Positions 1-10,900 of a DNA stretch of 64,000 bases are shown here, one piece after another; within the stretch, counting starts at the first letter, position 1; each line of letters begins with the position of its first letter. Below the pieces are notes generated by a model. It searched no databases. It was not told the origin of the DNA and was given only the letters and a program-made list of their open reading frames with translations. Location: positions 1,364,001-1,428,000 of the forward strand of contig CANXME010002096.1 in the NCBI GenBank assembly GCA_948144175.1, given 5' to 3'. The stretch is from Closterium sp. NIES-65. Its lineage: Eukaryota > Streptophyta > Zygnematophyceae > Desmidiales > Closteriaceae. Position numbers and translations under genes: made by a program.

Positions 1-3000
1 TCAGCAACTAGGGCAGACGCAGCAGCGGACTCAAATGAAGGGTCAGTGACAAGAGAAGACGCATGACAGTAGGACTGGTAGCACGGCGAGAGTCCGACTC
101 CGGGTCGGCAAGTGTAGGAAGAGAAGACTGAGGAGGAGAAGGCAAAGGGGCACGCAGAGGAGCAGTGGACGGACGCAGAGACATCTGGTGTGTGCCAGGG
201 ACAGGAGGAGGACGCTGACGCGAACCGCGACCACTAGTGCGAGCAGCTCGGACTGGGGACGCAGGGCGGGACGCAGGCTCACGACGCTCAGCAAGACCTC
301 CAGTAGGACCAGCGTAGGGAGAAGGAGAAGGCAGGGGAGAGGCGGGCTGTAACTGTGACTGTGACGGGACAGGCTGCGGACACTCGACGGGAGGAGAAGG
401 ACCAGTGGAAGGCGGGAGACTAAGAACCTGGTGAAGGAGCGGAACGAAGTACGGCCGAGGCCGCGCAGCACCGCCAGAGACAGTAGGGACAGCACCAACA
501 CCTCCAGAGGCAGCACCAGCACCAGTAGCAGCTCCAACTCCAGCACCACCAGCAGCTGCAGATATACCCGCAGTAGGACCGACAGTCGTAGCCTCAACGC
601 CAGCACCCGCAGCAGCTCCAGCTCCAGAGGCACCCCCGGGCCCGGCAGCTCCAGTACCCTCAGTACGAGCACCTCCGGGACCCGTGGTACCAGCTCCCTC
701 GGCAGTAACGGAACCTCCAGCACCCACAGTACCCCCAGCTCTAGCTGCTCGCCTCCAGCGCCGGGCAAACCACTCACGCAGCTCCAGAGGAGAGAGCGGC
801 TCGCGGCGCGAAGAACGGTCTCGAGAACCACCAGGAACAGAAGCAGCAGGCGCAACACTCCCAGACGCAGTACCCCCAGGCTCAGCACCCCCAGGCACAG
901 CACCCCCAGGCTCAGCACCCCCAGGCTCAGTACCCCCAGGCTCAGCACCCCCAGGCTCAGCACCCCCAGTCTCAGCACCCCCAGGCTCAGTGCCCCCAGT
1001 CTCAGCACCCCCAGGCTCAGCACCCCCAGTCTCAGCACCCCCAGTCTCAGCACCCCGAGGCTCCGCACCCGCAGCAGCACCAGAGTCACCAGTGACCTCG
1101 ACAGGCTCGACCGCGTCTACCTGAGACACACCTGAAGGGGCAGGACCCTGAGGGGGGAGGGGGTCTACCGGGGAGGGACCTGGGACCAGGAAGAGGGACG
1201 GGGGGGGGAGGGATGGAGTGCGGTAGGGGAAGAGCCGGTAGAAGGGAACCGACTCGTCGAACGTGACGTCCTGAGAAGACAGAACACGACGAGAGGTGGG
1301 GTGGTAAAACTGCCACCCAGGTGCGTCAGGGGGGAAACCCTGAAAGACGCAAGGAGCAGCACGAGGGGACAGCTTGTCCGCAGACAAGTCGCGGACAAAC
1401 GCCCGAGATCCCCAGACACGGAACGCCAACGCATCGCCAACCTTCCCCGTCCACAGCAAAGCTGGGGAGGTCTCCGGTCTGGAGACCCTGGGGTGAAGGT
1501 TGATCTGATGCGCGGCGTACTGAACCGCAAACGGCCACAGAAAATGGGGGGCAGCCGCATGCACCATGGACGTACGGGCGACGTCCATGACAATGCCGAT
1601 GCGGCGCTCAGCAATCCCATTGTGCTGTGGAGAGTCCGGAAGCGTGAAGGTCTGGCGGATGCCTCGTGCCCGACAGTAGGCTCGCAGAAGGCCGGAGGAG
1701 AACTCTCCGCCTCTGTCCGAGTGCAGACGCAAAACAGGAAAGTCCGAGCCGAAGCTCCGCCTGAGCTGGAGACGAGCTGCGCGGATCTAGTCGATCAACA
1801 CCTCAGTGACCTCACCCTTGCTGCGCAAGGGGAAGACTGTGGTGTAACGCGAGTAGTCGTCAACCACCAGCAGGAAGTAGCGCTCGTGACCCTGTCCACG
1901 GACGCGGGCTGGGCCCCACACGTCCATGTGAAGCGTCTGCATCGGGGCCTCCGTCGGAGGAAACGGGGAGGAGTGAGGGGTAGCCCGCAGGCGACCCTCG
2001 ACACAGGGGACACAGGGAGGGCCAGGCCCCGGAGGAAGGGGAGGGAGGGACCGGGGAAGGCCAGAGACAAGAAGGCGAGAGGCCATGCCCCGGAGACGAG
2101 GCAGGGAGGGGTGACCCATCCTGTGGTGCCACAGGAGGGTCTCGTGGGACAGGAGGCGACACGAGCAAGGGGCAGACTCAGGACCAGACCTGGACGCTGC
2201 AGCAAACACCTAACCCGACGCAGCTACCTGACCTGACGCAGGAGGAGGAGACGGAACAATGAGTGTGTACAGGCTCGACCCCGGCCCACGTGTGAACGTG
2301 GTCAAGTGTCGACCCGTGTCCGCGTCCGTGCAGTGGGTGTCCCGTCGGCGTGCAGGGGTGAACTGGTCGACCCTTGCATCCTGGAGGTCAGCACCCGCCA
2401 CCAAGCTCGTAGAGAACGAGGGGAGGTAGAGACCTGACAGGGCGCCAGACGGGACCGCAGGGCACGGCAGGACAGTGGAGTAGCGAGCCAGAACAGGACC
2501 CTCAGAGGGGTCCGCCAGGGAGACCGCCACTGGCCGACTAAGCGGCGTGAGTGTGGTGCGGTCTCGAAAGAAGGAGCGAGACGCCCCTGAGTCAAGAGTG
2601 AAGGTGAGAGAGGGCGGAGCCGACGCAGTACCTGAGAGAGCAGACTCACCAGCACCTGAGGACACAGACTCACTGGCACCTAGAGCGACAGCCTCACCAG
2701 CACCTGGAGCAGCAGCCTCAACAGCACCTAGAGCCGCAGTACCAATGCCCGGGTCGGGCGGGAAACACCGGTAACAGTCACCCTCCTCACTAATAGTCAT
2801 AGCATACATGGCAGCAAGAATAGCATCAAGGTCAAGATCAAAGATAGCTACTCCTGCCCTAGACAGCTGGTCCCAGCGAGGGATCTCAGAGGCGTCAGGA
2901 AACTGGCGGCGCCAAGCGTCAGTCAGGCGGCCGAAGCAGCGCTGGACGGAGTGTGGACCACCACACGGCTCACCCGCACGGTCGCCAGTGCGCAAGACGT

Positions 3001-3702
3001 AGGTGCACGGACCAGTACCCCCACCCCTCTGACGTGCAGCGTACCACTCACGGAGCTGCTGCGGGGAGAGGGTCTCCTGACCACGCTGCTGCCGCTGCTG
3101 CCGGCGCTGGCCGCCACCGGAGCCACTCCTCAGCGACGAGCCACGACCTCCTCCGCCGCCTCTTCCGCCGCCGCCGCCACCACCTCCGCTGCCACCGCCA
3201 CTCCCACCGTCGCTGCCGCCACCGCCGCCTCCGCCTCCACTCCCACCACCACCGCCACTGCCACCCCCGCCTCCACTGCCGCCGCTGACACCTCCACTCC
3301 TGCCACCACTCCCGCTAACACCCCCACCTCCTCCGCTGCCTCCACCGCCGCCTCCACCGTCCCCGCCGCCTCCACCACCGCTCCTGCCCCCCTTGCCCTT
3401 GCCAGAGCGACGTCTCCCACTGGGGGCAGACGCCGCACCGACCGACTCAAAACCAACTAGGTCGGCCGTAGCAGCAGAGGCGACAGAGGGCAGGAGGGGG
3501 GAGGGGGAACACCCCTCAAAGATGGGGGTGCGCGGGTCACCACGAGAGGCCCCTACAGCGAGAATGCTCTTCTCGGCTGCTAGGAGGGACTTCTCGAGGA
3601 GGGCAACAGTGAGAGTGGTGGGGCAGACTGAGAGTAAGTCGTCCCTGACTCCGCGAAGGGAGTCAGGGAGGCGGGTGACAATGTAGTAGAGAGTGAAGTA
3701 CT
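1..3702 (-). pseudogene. copia pol (gag C-terminus, protease, integrase), broken
   Basis: One frame stays open from about 3702 down to 2213. It encodes a long Gly-rich stretch (about 3160-3400), then QLREWYAARQ and a Cys-containing segment, then the protease motif LDSGASRSFF (near 2560). After a TAG at 2210-2212 the same frame resumes with the GAG-pre-integrase HHCC motif (WHHRMGHPS, CVPC) and the integrase start (HMDVWGPA, VVDDYSRY). After a second TAG at 1787-1789 it resumes with LHSDRGGEFSS and the catalytic NGIAERR. Downstream is an integrase C-terminal domain and an acidic/Gly-rich linker. Near position 60 the frame shifts: the expected residues VTDPSFESAAAS are found in another frame up to the window edge. 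The two stops sit where relatives have Gln and Trp (recalled from the family). Confidence 0.85.
857..1062. repeat. 15-bp tandem repeat in integrase-RT linker
   Basis: The repeat CACCCCCAGGCTCAG and variants runs about 13 times. In the minus-strand frame it encodes alternating GGAEP and GGAET pentapeptides, a low-complexity acidic linker between integrase and reverse transcriptase. Confidence 0.85.
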
Positions 3703-4176
3703 GGGGGGGGGGGGGTTCTTGGCGCAGAACTCAGCAGGAAGCGCAGCGCGGAAGCGAGCGTCACTAGTGCGCAGGTGGGTCATGAGGTCGGCGACTGTGG
3801 CAAAAGAAGCAAGGTCGGGAAAGAGGTACGGTAGCATGAGGCGGCTCAGTGCAGCAGTGGCAGGGGTGGAGTAGCGTGCAATAACGGCGTCGTACAAGGT
3901 CTGAGCACTCTTGTACGACCCAAAGTGTGCACGCTCAGAGGGAGGGAGGTGGAGATGCACAGCAAGACGTGCACCAGCATCGCGTGTGGCCCACTGTGAG
4001 CAAACAGTGGCATCCTCAGTAGCAGCAGGGGCGGGAGAGGCACCAGAAGTGAGATCAAAGAGAGAGAGGCCGTCAGCTCTGTCGCACTGTAGGAAAAGCA
4101 GCAGGTCGTCTACCCACACGTCAAAGTCGATGGCTCTGCCCTCAGCGTCGAAGGTGAGGACACTAGGGGTAGCCAT
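3703..4176 (-). pseudogene. copia gag, N-terminal part, frameshifted at poly-G
   Basis: The likely start is the ATG at 4176-4174 (MATPSVLTFDAEG). The protein has the copia-type gag fold signature: FDVWVDDLLLFLQ, then LYDAVIARYSTPATAALSRL, then DLMTHLRTSDARFRAAL. It then enters a run of prolines encoded by 13 consecutive C on the sense strand (G at 3703-3715 on the given strand). Past that run the expected gag continuation (FTLYYIVTRLPDSL) is in a different frame, the one that continues into pol. The homopolymer is thus the frameshift; replication slippage or a sequencing error are both possible. Upstream in the same frame is a Pro/Leu-rich stretch that may be leader rather than protein. Confidence 0.8.
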
Positions 4177-4179
4177 GAC

Positions 4180-4940
4180 AGCAGTAGGGTGAGGGCAGTG
4201 CGCAGAGTAAAGCTGAGTGCTCACCAGACAGGGCAGTGTAGGCGGCTCGGGCGGCTCGGGCGGCTCGGCAGCTCGGGCGGCTCGGGCGGCTCGGCTGCTG
4301 GGGCGGCTCGGCTGCTGGGGCGGCTCGGCTGCTGGGGCGGCTCGGCTACTGGGGCGGCGCAGTTGCTGGGGCGGCGGGACCGGGAGATGCAGCTGCGGGG
4401 CTGGGAGATGCAGTGGCGGGGCCGTCAGGGGTAGTGGCGGGGCCGATAGGTGCAGTGGCGGGGCCGTCAGTTGCAGCAGCGGGGCCGTCTGAAGCAGCGG
4501 CGGGGCCGGAAGAGGGGACGGCGGGGCCGTCGGGTTCAGCGGCGGGGCCGGCAAAGGGGGACGGCGGGGCCGTCAGAAGGGGACGGCGGGGCCGTCAGGT
4601 GCAGCTGCGGGGCCGGCAGGTGCAGCGGCGGGGCCGGCAGGTGCGACGTCGGGGCCTGTAGAGGCAGGCGATGAGGCCGCGCGGGCGGCGCTAGGGGGGG
4701 CCGCGAGGGCGGCGCGACGCAGCAGAGCCGCGAAGGCGGCGCGACGCGGCCGTAAGGCCAGCGCGACGTGGCCCAGACCGCGCGCGCGAAAAAAAAAGAG
4801 TCGCGCGCGCGACTCGCGGGGGCCACAAGGGCAGCGCGAGAAGGACTAGGGGGAGCGCGCTTCGGGGAGAGAAGGGCGCGCTCCGGGCAGCGAAAATTTT
4901 GTGGGTGGGCCCTTAAAAAAACGGTCCTTAGGAAGGACCC
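4180..4940 (-). other. GC-rich untranslated leader of copia element
   Basis: This stretch between the primer-binding site and gag is built of imperfect GC-rich repeats (GGGGCGGCTCGGCTGCT type at 4240-4380, GCGGGGCCGTCAGG type at 4420-4640). It holds a hairpin-prone motif at 4780-4810, where CGCGCGCGA and TCGCGCGCG flank a poly-A run. I see no convincing separate gene. Confidence 0.5.
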
Positions 4941-4951
4941 GCTCTATACCA
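4941..4951 (-). promoter_or_regulatory. primer-binding site (tRNA-iMet type)
   Basis: On the minus strand the sequence directly after the LTR is TGGTATAGAGC. This matches the usual plant initiator-Met primer site TGGTATCAGAGC with one base missing. Confidence 0.75.
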
Positions 4952-5085
4952 TGTTGAGATTAGAGAGAGAATGAGTGCAGTATGAAATGAAACAAGTACA
5001 AGTACCAACCCTAATTGGGTTGTACCCCCTATGGGCTACCCCACTACAGCCTAAATATAAGCATCAGTAAAATAATCATCTGACA
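4952..5085 (-). repeat. 5' LTR of left copia element (134 bp)
   Basis: On the given strand it begins TGTTGAGA and ends TCTGACA, so it has the canonical TG...CA ends. It aligns over most of its length with the 131-bp LTRs at 5852 and 6879, sharing the GTACCCC..ATG.GCTACCCCACTA block. The flanking CAGCC (5086-5090) would be the target-site copy, but the partner end is outside the window. Confidence 0.8.
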
Positions 5086-5846
5086 CAGCCAACAGCCAAG
5101 GCATCTTGTGGTGGCAGTGGATTGCCAAACTTGTCCTTTTTTGGTGCTGCATTAACAGCAGCACCCTCTTGGGACTTGTTGTGAGTTGCCTCACAAGATT
5201 GGGCTGACTCTCCCCCATTTGTAATGAGAACGATGCCAATTGATAAGAAAAAGAAAGCAAGCTTTCTCAATCAAACCAACTCCGCCATCCGGACAAATAT
5301 CTTTGGACGTTAAAATTTATTCATACGTTTTCACAGACGGTCTTAAATATTTCATATGAAAATCAGATCACCCAGAATCCCTCATATGATGGTCAGACTA
5401 ATTTTTTTTTTATTTTATTTTTTTACTTTTTCATCAGACGGCCCAAATAGTTTGCAAGAGCCCTGCCGTACAGGGTCGCCAGACGGGCGCTTCCGTTAGT
5501 CTCATATGTTCCCCCTCGTCGGCCGCTCTTTCCCACGTCATACCGCTTTCCTCGTCGCCCGCAATTTCCCTCATCTCCCTCGCCGACCCTCGCCGCCCTC
5601 GCCTCTGCTTGTCGCCCGCGCTTCCCGTCGTCGCCCTTGCTTCCCCGTCACCCGTGCTTCCCGTCGTCGCCCTTGCTCTCCCGTCACCCGCGCTTCCCGT
5701 CGTCGCCCTTGCTTCCCCGTCACCCGCGCCTCTTCTCATCTCTCGCTCTCCTCCTCAACGTCTTCGTTTTCCTCATCGCCATAACGCCCTCGCTTTTGCC
5801 CGTCGCCCTCGCCTCCCCACATACCCGCCTCCATCTCCCCCACATA
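5086..5846. other. intergenic, AT-rich then CG-rich microrepeats
   Basis: There is no gene I can support. 5280-5430 is AT-rich with a T-run near 5403. About 5600-5740 is an imperfect 36-bp tandem repeat (CCCGTCGTCGCCCTTGCTTC type), about four units. Confidence 0.5.
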
Positions 5847-5851
5847 CTACC

Positions 5852-5982
5852 TGTGAAACTATGAGCAGAGGAATGAATTGACTAAGTCAGAGTTGGGTAC
5901 AAATACAACCCTAGCAAACTGTACCCCATATGTGCTACCCCACTATAGCCTACAAACATGCATCAGCTATAATAATCTGACA
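5852..5982 (-). repeat. 3' LTR of RNase H-only copia element
   Basis: It is 131 bp with TG...CA ends, and I read it as identical to 6879-7009. Confidence 0.92.
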
Positions 5983-6186
5983 CACCCCCATAGGCAAAGT
6001 GGGGGAGAACAAGGGGTCACAAGACCAGTCAAGCAAAGCAAAACAAGCTCAGGGTGGATCACAAAGTCACCACACAGTCCGAGCACAAGAGCAAGGCCAG
6101 AGGCCAGTTCACATGCAGGAGTAAAGACATATATATAAAACTAGACAAGCAAGAGCAGGTATATATATGTCAAAGTACAAGTAAAG

Positions 6187-6879
6187 TCAAGAAGAGAGCA
6201 AGTGAGGCAAGACAGGTACAAGACCCAGCTGGGTACAAAAGCGCTGATGGTCGCAAGGCGCAAGTGCCTTGGTGAACACATCAGCAGTGTTGGCCTCAGA
6301 GGCCACGTAAGCAAGTCGCAACTGACCACGCTGCTGCAGCTCACGAGCAAGGAAGTAGCGGAGAGCAATGTGCTTCGTTCTGTGCTCCAAGCGCTGCTCT
6401 CGACACAAGGCCAACATGGCCTTGTTGTCTACGTACAGCACTGGAGGAGAACGAGGCAGCTCTCCAAGGTCAGTCAGCAGGTAGGTGAGCCAGCGAAGCT
6501 CCTGTGCAGCCATGGCCCCGGCGTAGATCTCAGCCTCACAACTGGAGCCGAGAACCGAAGACGAGCGAGTAGACCGCCACGAGACAGAGCCGGAACCAAG
6601 GCTGAAGGTGTAACCCTGTGACGACCGCTGCGTAGCCTGGTCGTCAGCCCAAGAAGCGTCTGCGTGCCCAGTAAGGACCACTGGACTCCGCCCTCCAAGC
6701 ACTAGCCCCATGCCCGACGTACTGCACAGGTAGCGCAATACCCTCTTCGCTGCAGCCATGTGCTCTGGTCGGTGTCTCCCAGGAGCAACATAGCGTGCAA
6801 GGATGCTCAGAGGGTATGCAAGGTCAGGTCGAGTGCAGGTCATCAGGTACATGAGGCAGCCAACAAGCTCTGATACCAT
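6187..6879 (-). CDS. RNase H domain remnant of copia pol
   Basis: The frame opens at the PBS/LTR junction as MVSELVGCLMYLM. It encodes the end of RT (CTRPDLAYPLSILARY) and the Ty1/copia RNase H: DASWADDQATQRS, SVSWRSTRSSSV, SSCEAEIYAGAMAAQE, YVDNKAMLAL, LEHRTKHIALRYFLARE and ANTADVFTKAL. The catalytic acidic residues of the DASWADD, CEAE and VDNKA motifs are present. The first residues (V-S-E) come from the primer-binding site itself (TGGTATCAGAGC), so the deletion joined PBS and RT at the shared GAGC. The ATG is not the native gag start, and I cannot say whether it is translated. The stop is at 6187. Confidence 0.85.
   Translation of the reverse strand: MVSELVGCLMYLMTCTRPDLAYPLSILARYVAPGRHRPEHMAAAKRVLRYLCSTSGMGLVLGGRSPVVLTGHADASWADDQATQRSSQGYTFSLGSGSVSWRSTRSSSVLGSSCEAEIYAGAMAAQELRWLTYLLTDLGELPRSPPVLYVDNKAMLALCREQRLEHRTKHIALRYFLARELQQRGQLRLAYVASEANTADVFTKALAPCDHQRFCTQLGLVPVLPHLLSS
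6867..6878 (-). promoter_or_regulatory. primer-binding site TGGTATCAGAGC
   Basis: It is an exact match to the plant initiator-Met tRNA primer site, immediately 3' of the 5' LTR on the minus strand. Its last four bases also belong to the RT codon series. Confidence 0.9.
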
Positions 6880-7009
6880 GTGAAACTATGAGCAGAGGAA
6901 TGAATTGACTAAGTCAGAGTTGGGTACAAATACAACCCTAGCAAACTGTACCCCATATGTGCTACCCCACTATAGCCTACAAACATGCATCAGCTATAAT
7001 AATCTGACA
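6879..7009 (-). repeat. 5' LTR of RNase H-only copia element
   Basis: It is 131 bp, begins TGTGAAAC and ends CTGACA on the given strand, and is followed by the target duplication CTACC (7010-7014). Confidence 0.92.
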
Positions 7010-7014
7010 CTACC

Positions 7015-8338
7015 CGCCTTCCTCCCCACATTCTATTCCGCTTGTCATACACTCTTCTCCTCTTCCTCCCTTCCATCTCTCCCTCCCTCCCTCTCCCTCT
7101 CTCTATCTCTCTTTCTTCGAACCTCTCTCTCACCCTTTCTTCCACCCTTCTTCTTCCTGAGGGGAAGGGACTGAATGAGAGACACAGAGGGGATAGGACA
7201 GAAGGGTATGTAGATGTTCTTTTCCCCCACGCGCTTCCCCTCATCGCCCTCACTTCCCCCAAATTGTTGCCACCTGTCTCTGTTTTTGCCAACCACCCGT
7301 TCTCCCACCAGCTCTGCTTCCCCCTTTGCCCTGATTCCTTCCACCCTCTGCCCTGCTCCCCCCCATCCCCTTCCTTGCTTCCCCCCACCCTCTGCCCTGC
7401 TCCCCCCATCCCGTTCCCTGCTTCCCCCCACCCTCTGCCCTGCTCCCCCCCATCCCCTTCCCTGCTCCCCCCCACCCTCTACCCTGCTTCCCCTCATCCC
7501 ATTCCCTGCTTCTCCCCACCCCCTGCCCTGCTTCTCCCCATCCCCTTCCCTGCTTCCCCCCATCCCCTTCCTTGCTTCCCCCCATCCCCTTCCCTGCTTC
7601 CCCCCATCCCCTTCCCTGCTTCCCCCCACCCCCTTCCCTGCTTCTCCCCATCCGCTTCCCAGCTTCCCCCCATCCCCTTCCCTGCTTCCCCCTACCCTCT
7701 GCCCTCCTCCCCCCCATCCCCTTCCTTGCTTCCCCCCATCCCCTCCCCTACTTCTCCCCATCCCCTTCCTTGCTTCCCCCCATCCCCTTCCCTGCTTCCC
7801 CCCATCCCCTTCCCTGTCTCCGTATTACCTGTTTCCTTGTCCCTTTTCCTTGTGTCTCCCCACCCTCTGTTCTTATTCCTTCACCCTCGCACACCTTTCC
7901 GCCTGCCCACCTTACCGCCTGCCCACCTTACCACCTTCCCTTCTCATCCGCGCGCAAGTGTGCCCGGAAGGTGCACGTGCTGCCTTGTGCCCGCCGCTTG
8001 CTGTCCACGCCTTCCATCCCACCAATCCCAAACCACGTCTTTTCTATATGTGCCTCCCCTGCTGGCCCATACCCTCTGCTGATCTGCACCCTATGAGGCC
8101 GTGCCCTCTCTGTTCCCCGCCCCTGCATGTACCGAGGGATTGGGAGCCGCTTTGCCTAGCAGCCAGCCAGCACTGTGCAGGCAAGGATTCGAACTGGTGG
8201 ATCATGGGGCAAGGGTAAGGGAGTGTGTTGTGCGGCATGGTCTGTGCGGAGTGGCGTGGGAGGGAGGCAAAATGGCAAGCACAGGGTGAAGGCAGGCAAG
8301 GGCCGTGGCAAAAATATGGAGATTGGCAGTGTCAGCAG
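7015..8338. other. intergenic, pyrimidine-rich minisatellite
   Basis: About 7340-7830 is a tandem repeat with a 22-bp unit (CCTGCTTCCCCCCATCCCCTTC), about 20 imperfect copies, C/T-rich on the given strand. Because 22 is not a multiple of three, all three frames read a repeated Pro/Ser/Leu peptide; these are not genes. I see nothing else I can support up to the copia LTR at 8339. Confidence 0.7.
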
Positions 8339-8769
8339 TGTTGGGCTGAAGTGCCCTAGGATCTTTGTAGAGTTGAAGTCTGAGTAGAATTGTAATAGCG
8401 GAAGCTTTGAATGAAAGTACTTGAACCACCTTGCGCTAGTATGTGAGGGCAAAGTAAGTTTATTAAACAAGCAAATACAAAGGTTTATATAAGAGTACAA
8501 GGAATACGAATAGATAAGTTAAAACCGTTTTACTGTTGCGATTCGATACAGTGCGACTCGGGCAACTGCTCAATGTCGAGTCAGTTGTGTGTCCTTGCTG
8601 TCACGCTGTATTTGTCAAGTCAAAGGTCGCTGACCTTTGACCTTCTCGTAACCTCCAGGCGGTTACCCTAACCTCCGAGGGTTGACTCGCGATGCTTCGA
8701 TTCGGACTGCTTCGCTAGTGTCCTGAGTTTTGACACGACAGAGGCGCTTAAGACTTATTATTCCCAACA
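8339..8769 (-). repeat. 3' LTR of 6-kb copia element
   Basis: It begins TGTTGGGC and ends TCCCAACA on the given strand. The C-terminus of pol (ending GNNKS) overlaps its last 22 bases. Confidence 0.93.
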
Positions 8770-10900
8770 CTCCCCTTCACTTCTGGAGTGTCGCTGATGG
8801 TGACGTGGCCTTGTCCGGTCAGCATCATGCAGTACTCGAACTTCTGTTTTCCGAGTTTCTTGGTCAAATAATCGGCTGACATCTCGGACGTGGGACAGTA
8901 GGATAATTCGAGTTTCCCTTTCTCAATCTCGTCCTTCACGAAGAAGTATCGCAGAGCGATAAGCTTCGTTCTGTTCGCAAATCCGCTTTTGTTGGCGATG
9001 CGAATTGCAGATTGGTTGTCGCAGAATAGGGTGAAGTTGGGTAACTCAGCTAACTTTGCTTCTTCCAGCAGCTCGCAAAGGTAGAGTCCTTCCTTGGTGG
9101 CTGAACAGAGGGCGATATATTCTGCTTCAGCTGAAGAGAGAGCGATTAGTTCCTGCTTACTCGACTGTCAGGAGATAGGTCCGATAGGCTCGAGACGATA
9201 GACGTAGCCAGTGCGAGAGCGCCTGTTATCAAAATCGCCGGCATGGTCAGCATCGACGTAGCCGATTAGTTTCGTCGTCGTAGCTTCGCCTTTGTAGTAA
9301 GTCAGGCCGATCGTCGATGTGCTCACGAAGTAGTGTAGTGCGCGATCGAGCTCCGCCAGATGCTCTGCTTCGGATTTCTTGAGATAGGTGGCGAGTTGGC
9401 TTGCGGAGTAGGATGGATCCGGGCGGGAGGTGACAGCTGCGAAGAGAAGGCAGCCCAGTTTCCTTTGGTAGTCTCGTATTCCGGCAGCTTTGAGTGGAGC
9501 GGAATTTCCCTTGTCGTTTCCTGCCATGTAGCGGTATGGTGTGGCGATGGCGGTAGGTGTGAGTGAAAAACGTTTGGCGATGATGTCGGCGTATTTCTCG
9601 GCGCTTAGGTAGATCGCATTTTCTTCTTCGCGGATGTTGAGCCCGAGGTACTGGGTCACGGTAGAAGAGACCGTGAGCGTGAGGTCTTTCTGCAGCTCCC
9701 CTTCGAACCAGGTGGTGACGTCGCCGGTAGAGCCGATGTAGAGCAAGTCGTCGACATAGACGATCAGTAGGATGTAGTCTGCGCCTTTGGTGAGGCGGTA
9801 CATTCCTTGGTCGTGAGGCAGTTGGCGGAATCCGATGCGAGTGAGGCGGGTGTGTAGGTGCTGTTGCCACAGTCTCGGGGCTTGTTTGATTACGTAGAGC
9901 GATTTCAGTAGTTGGCAGATCTGATTAGGATTTCCGTGAGTGCCGTGTGGGAGTTCGACGAAGATTTCGGCGTCGACGGGTGCGTAGAGGAATGCGCTGG
10001 CAACATCGATTTGTCGCAGCTTCTTCTTCTTCATGGCGGCGACGGCGAGAAGGATTCGGAGAGAGGTATGTCGACTGACTGGGGCGAATGTTTCGGTGAA
10101 GTCTTGTCCTTGCTCCTGGTCGAATCCACGCACGACCCAGCGTGCTTTGAACTTCTCGATTGTGCCGTCAGCTTTCGTCTTGATGCGGAAGACCCATTTC
10201 CCGGTGAGAATGGTCTTGTTCCGTGCCACGCTTGCGGGAACGACCTTCGAGGTGTTGCGTTCCTCTAATGCCTTTAATTCCCTGTCCATGGCTTCACGCC
10301 ATTTCTCCCTGTGCTCCCCACCCAGAGCCTGCTGAATCGTAGCAGGCTCTTTAGGAAGCGTGCTGCCTGTGTTCCCGTGGACTGCGGTGACGAGACCAAG
10401 GATTTGCAGCCCAGTCTCTGAGTATCGGGGGAGTGTTGTATCCTCGGAATAAGCTGCTTCGTCTCCTGCTTCTGGATCGGGTATGAAATTTGGCCCTATC
10501 CTTTCTGCTTCATTTGTGTTGACTGTCGCAGGTGTTACGTAACCGTTGTCGGCGAAGTGATAGAAGACTTCGGCGTTGTTACTGTCGCGAGGATTTTCTT
10601 CGTCCATGGGCACGTCGACGGAGCAGTACGGGAGAGGTCCGGCTTCTTCCGATGCGTTGTCGACGTTCTGTTCATCCCAGTCAGCTTCGTCCGCTGCTGA
10701 GGCGAAGGCTCGGTCACCACGAAAGCCACCTGTGAGGTCCCGATTCTCGTGCAAGTTGGCGAGGTACGTCTGAATGGTGAGTCGCTCGTAGAAGATCACA
10801 TCACGTGCTGCTACTGTTTCCTTTGTGCGGACGTCGAAGATTTTCCATGCGTTGTAATTTTTCCCGATGCCGAGGTGTAGTCCCCACTGTGGGGTCTGTA
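8748..10900 (-). pseudogene. copia reverse transcriptase and RNase H with internal TGA
   Basis: RT motifs are present in order: WREAMDRELKALEE, KWVFRIKTKADG, KARWVVRGFDQEQG, DFTETFAPVSRH, the catalytic QIDVASAFLYA, LKSLYVIKQAPRLWQ and YVDDLLYIG. The connection and RNase H follow (GYVDADHAGDFDNRRSRTGY). A TGA at 9168-9170 replaces the Trp expected in PIS-W-QSSKQELIAL. The frame continues unchanged with SSAEAEYIALC, FCDNQSAIRIA and SADYLTKKLG to the stop at 8748, inside the 3' LTR. At about 10890-10905 the RT frame and the upstream integrase frame are offset, so there is a frameshift there (CMVQYR in one frame, PQWGLHLGIG in the other). Confidence 0.88.

Larger units (their letters stand above)
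1..5085 (-). mobile_element. Ty1/copia LTR retrotransposon, left part outside window, degenerate
   Basis: Reading on the minus strand, a 5' LTR (4952-5085) is followed by a primer-binding site, a Pro-rich leader, gag, protease, GAG-pre-integrase, integrase and the start of the integrase-RT linker. Reverse transcriptase, RNase H and the 3' LTR must lie left of base 1. The coding frame is broken by a 13-base G homopolymer (3703-3715), TAG codons at 2210-2212 and 1787-1789, and a frameshift near position 60. It is therefore not autonomous. The order protease-integrase-RT is the copia order. The LTR is clearly related to the 131-bp LTR of the element at 5852-7009, so both belong to one family. 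Confidence 0.9.
5852..7009 (-). mobile_element. internally deleted copia element keeping only RNase H (LTR to LTR)
   Basis: Two 131-bp LTRs that I read as identical (5852-5982 and 6879-7009) flank 896 bp. The insertion is bounded by a perfect 5-bp target duplication CTACC (5847-5851 and 7010-7014). The primer-binding site is intact and touches the 5' LTR. A purine tract (minus-strand TGGGGGTG) touches the 3' LTR. Gag, protease, integrase and most of RT are missing; only the RT tail and RNase H remain, fused directly to the primer site. Identical LTRs mean a recent insertion, so this derivative was probably mobilised in trans by a full-length relative such as the one at 1-5085. Confidence 0.92.

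Noticed and set aside
7042-8218. Long Pro/Ser/Leu frames on the plus strand and Gly-rich frames on the minus strand
   Set aside because: They are translations of a 22-bp pyrimidine minisatellite; all three frames give the same peptide.
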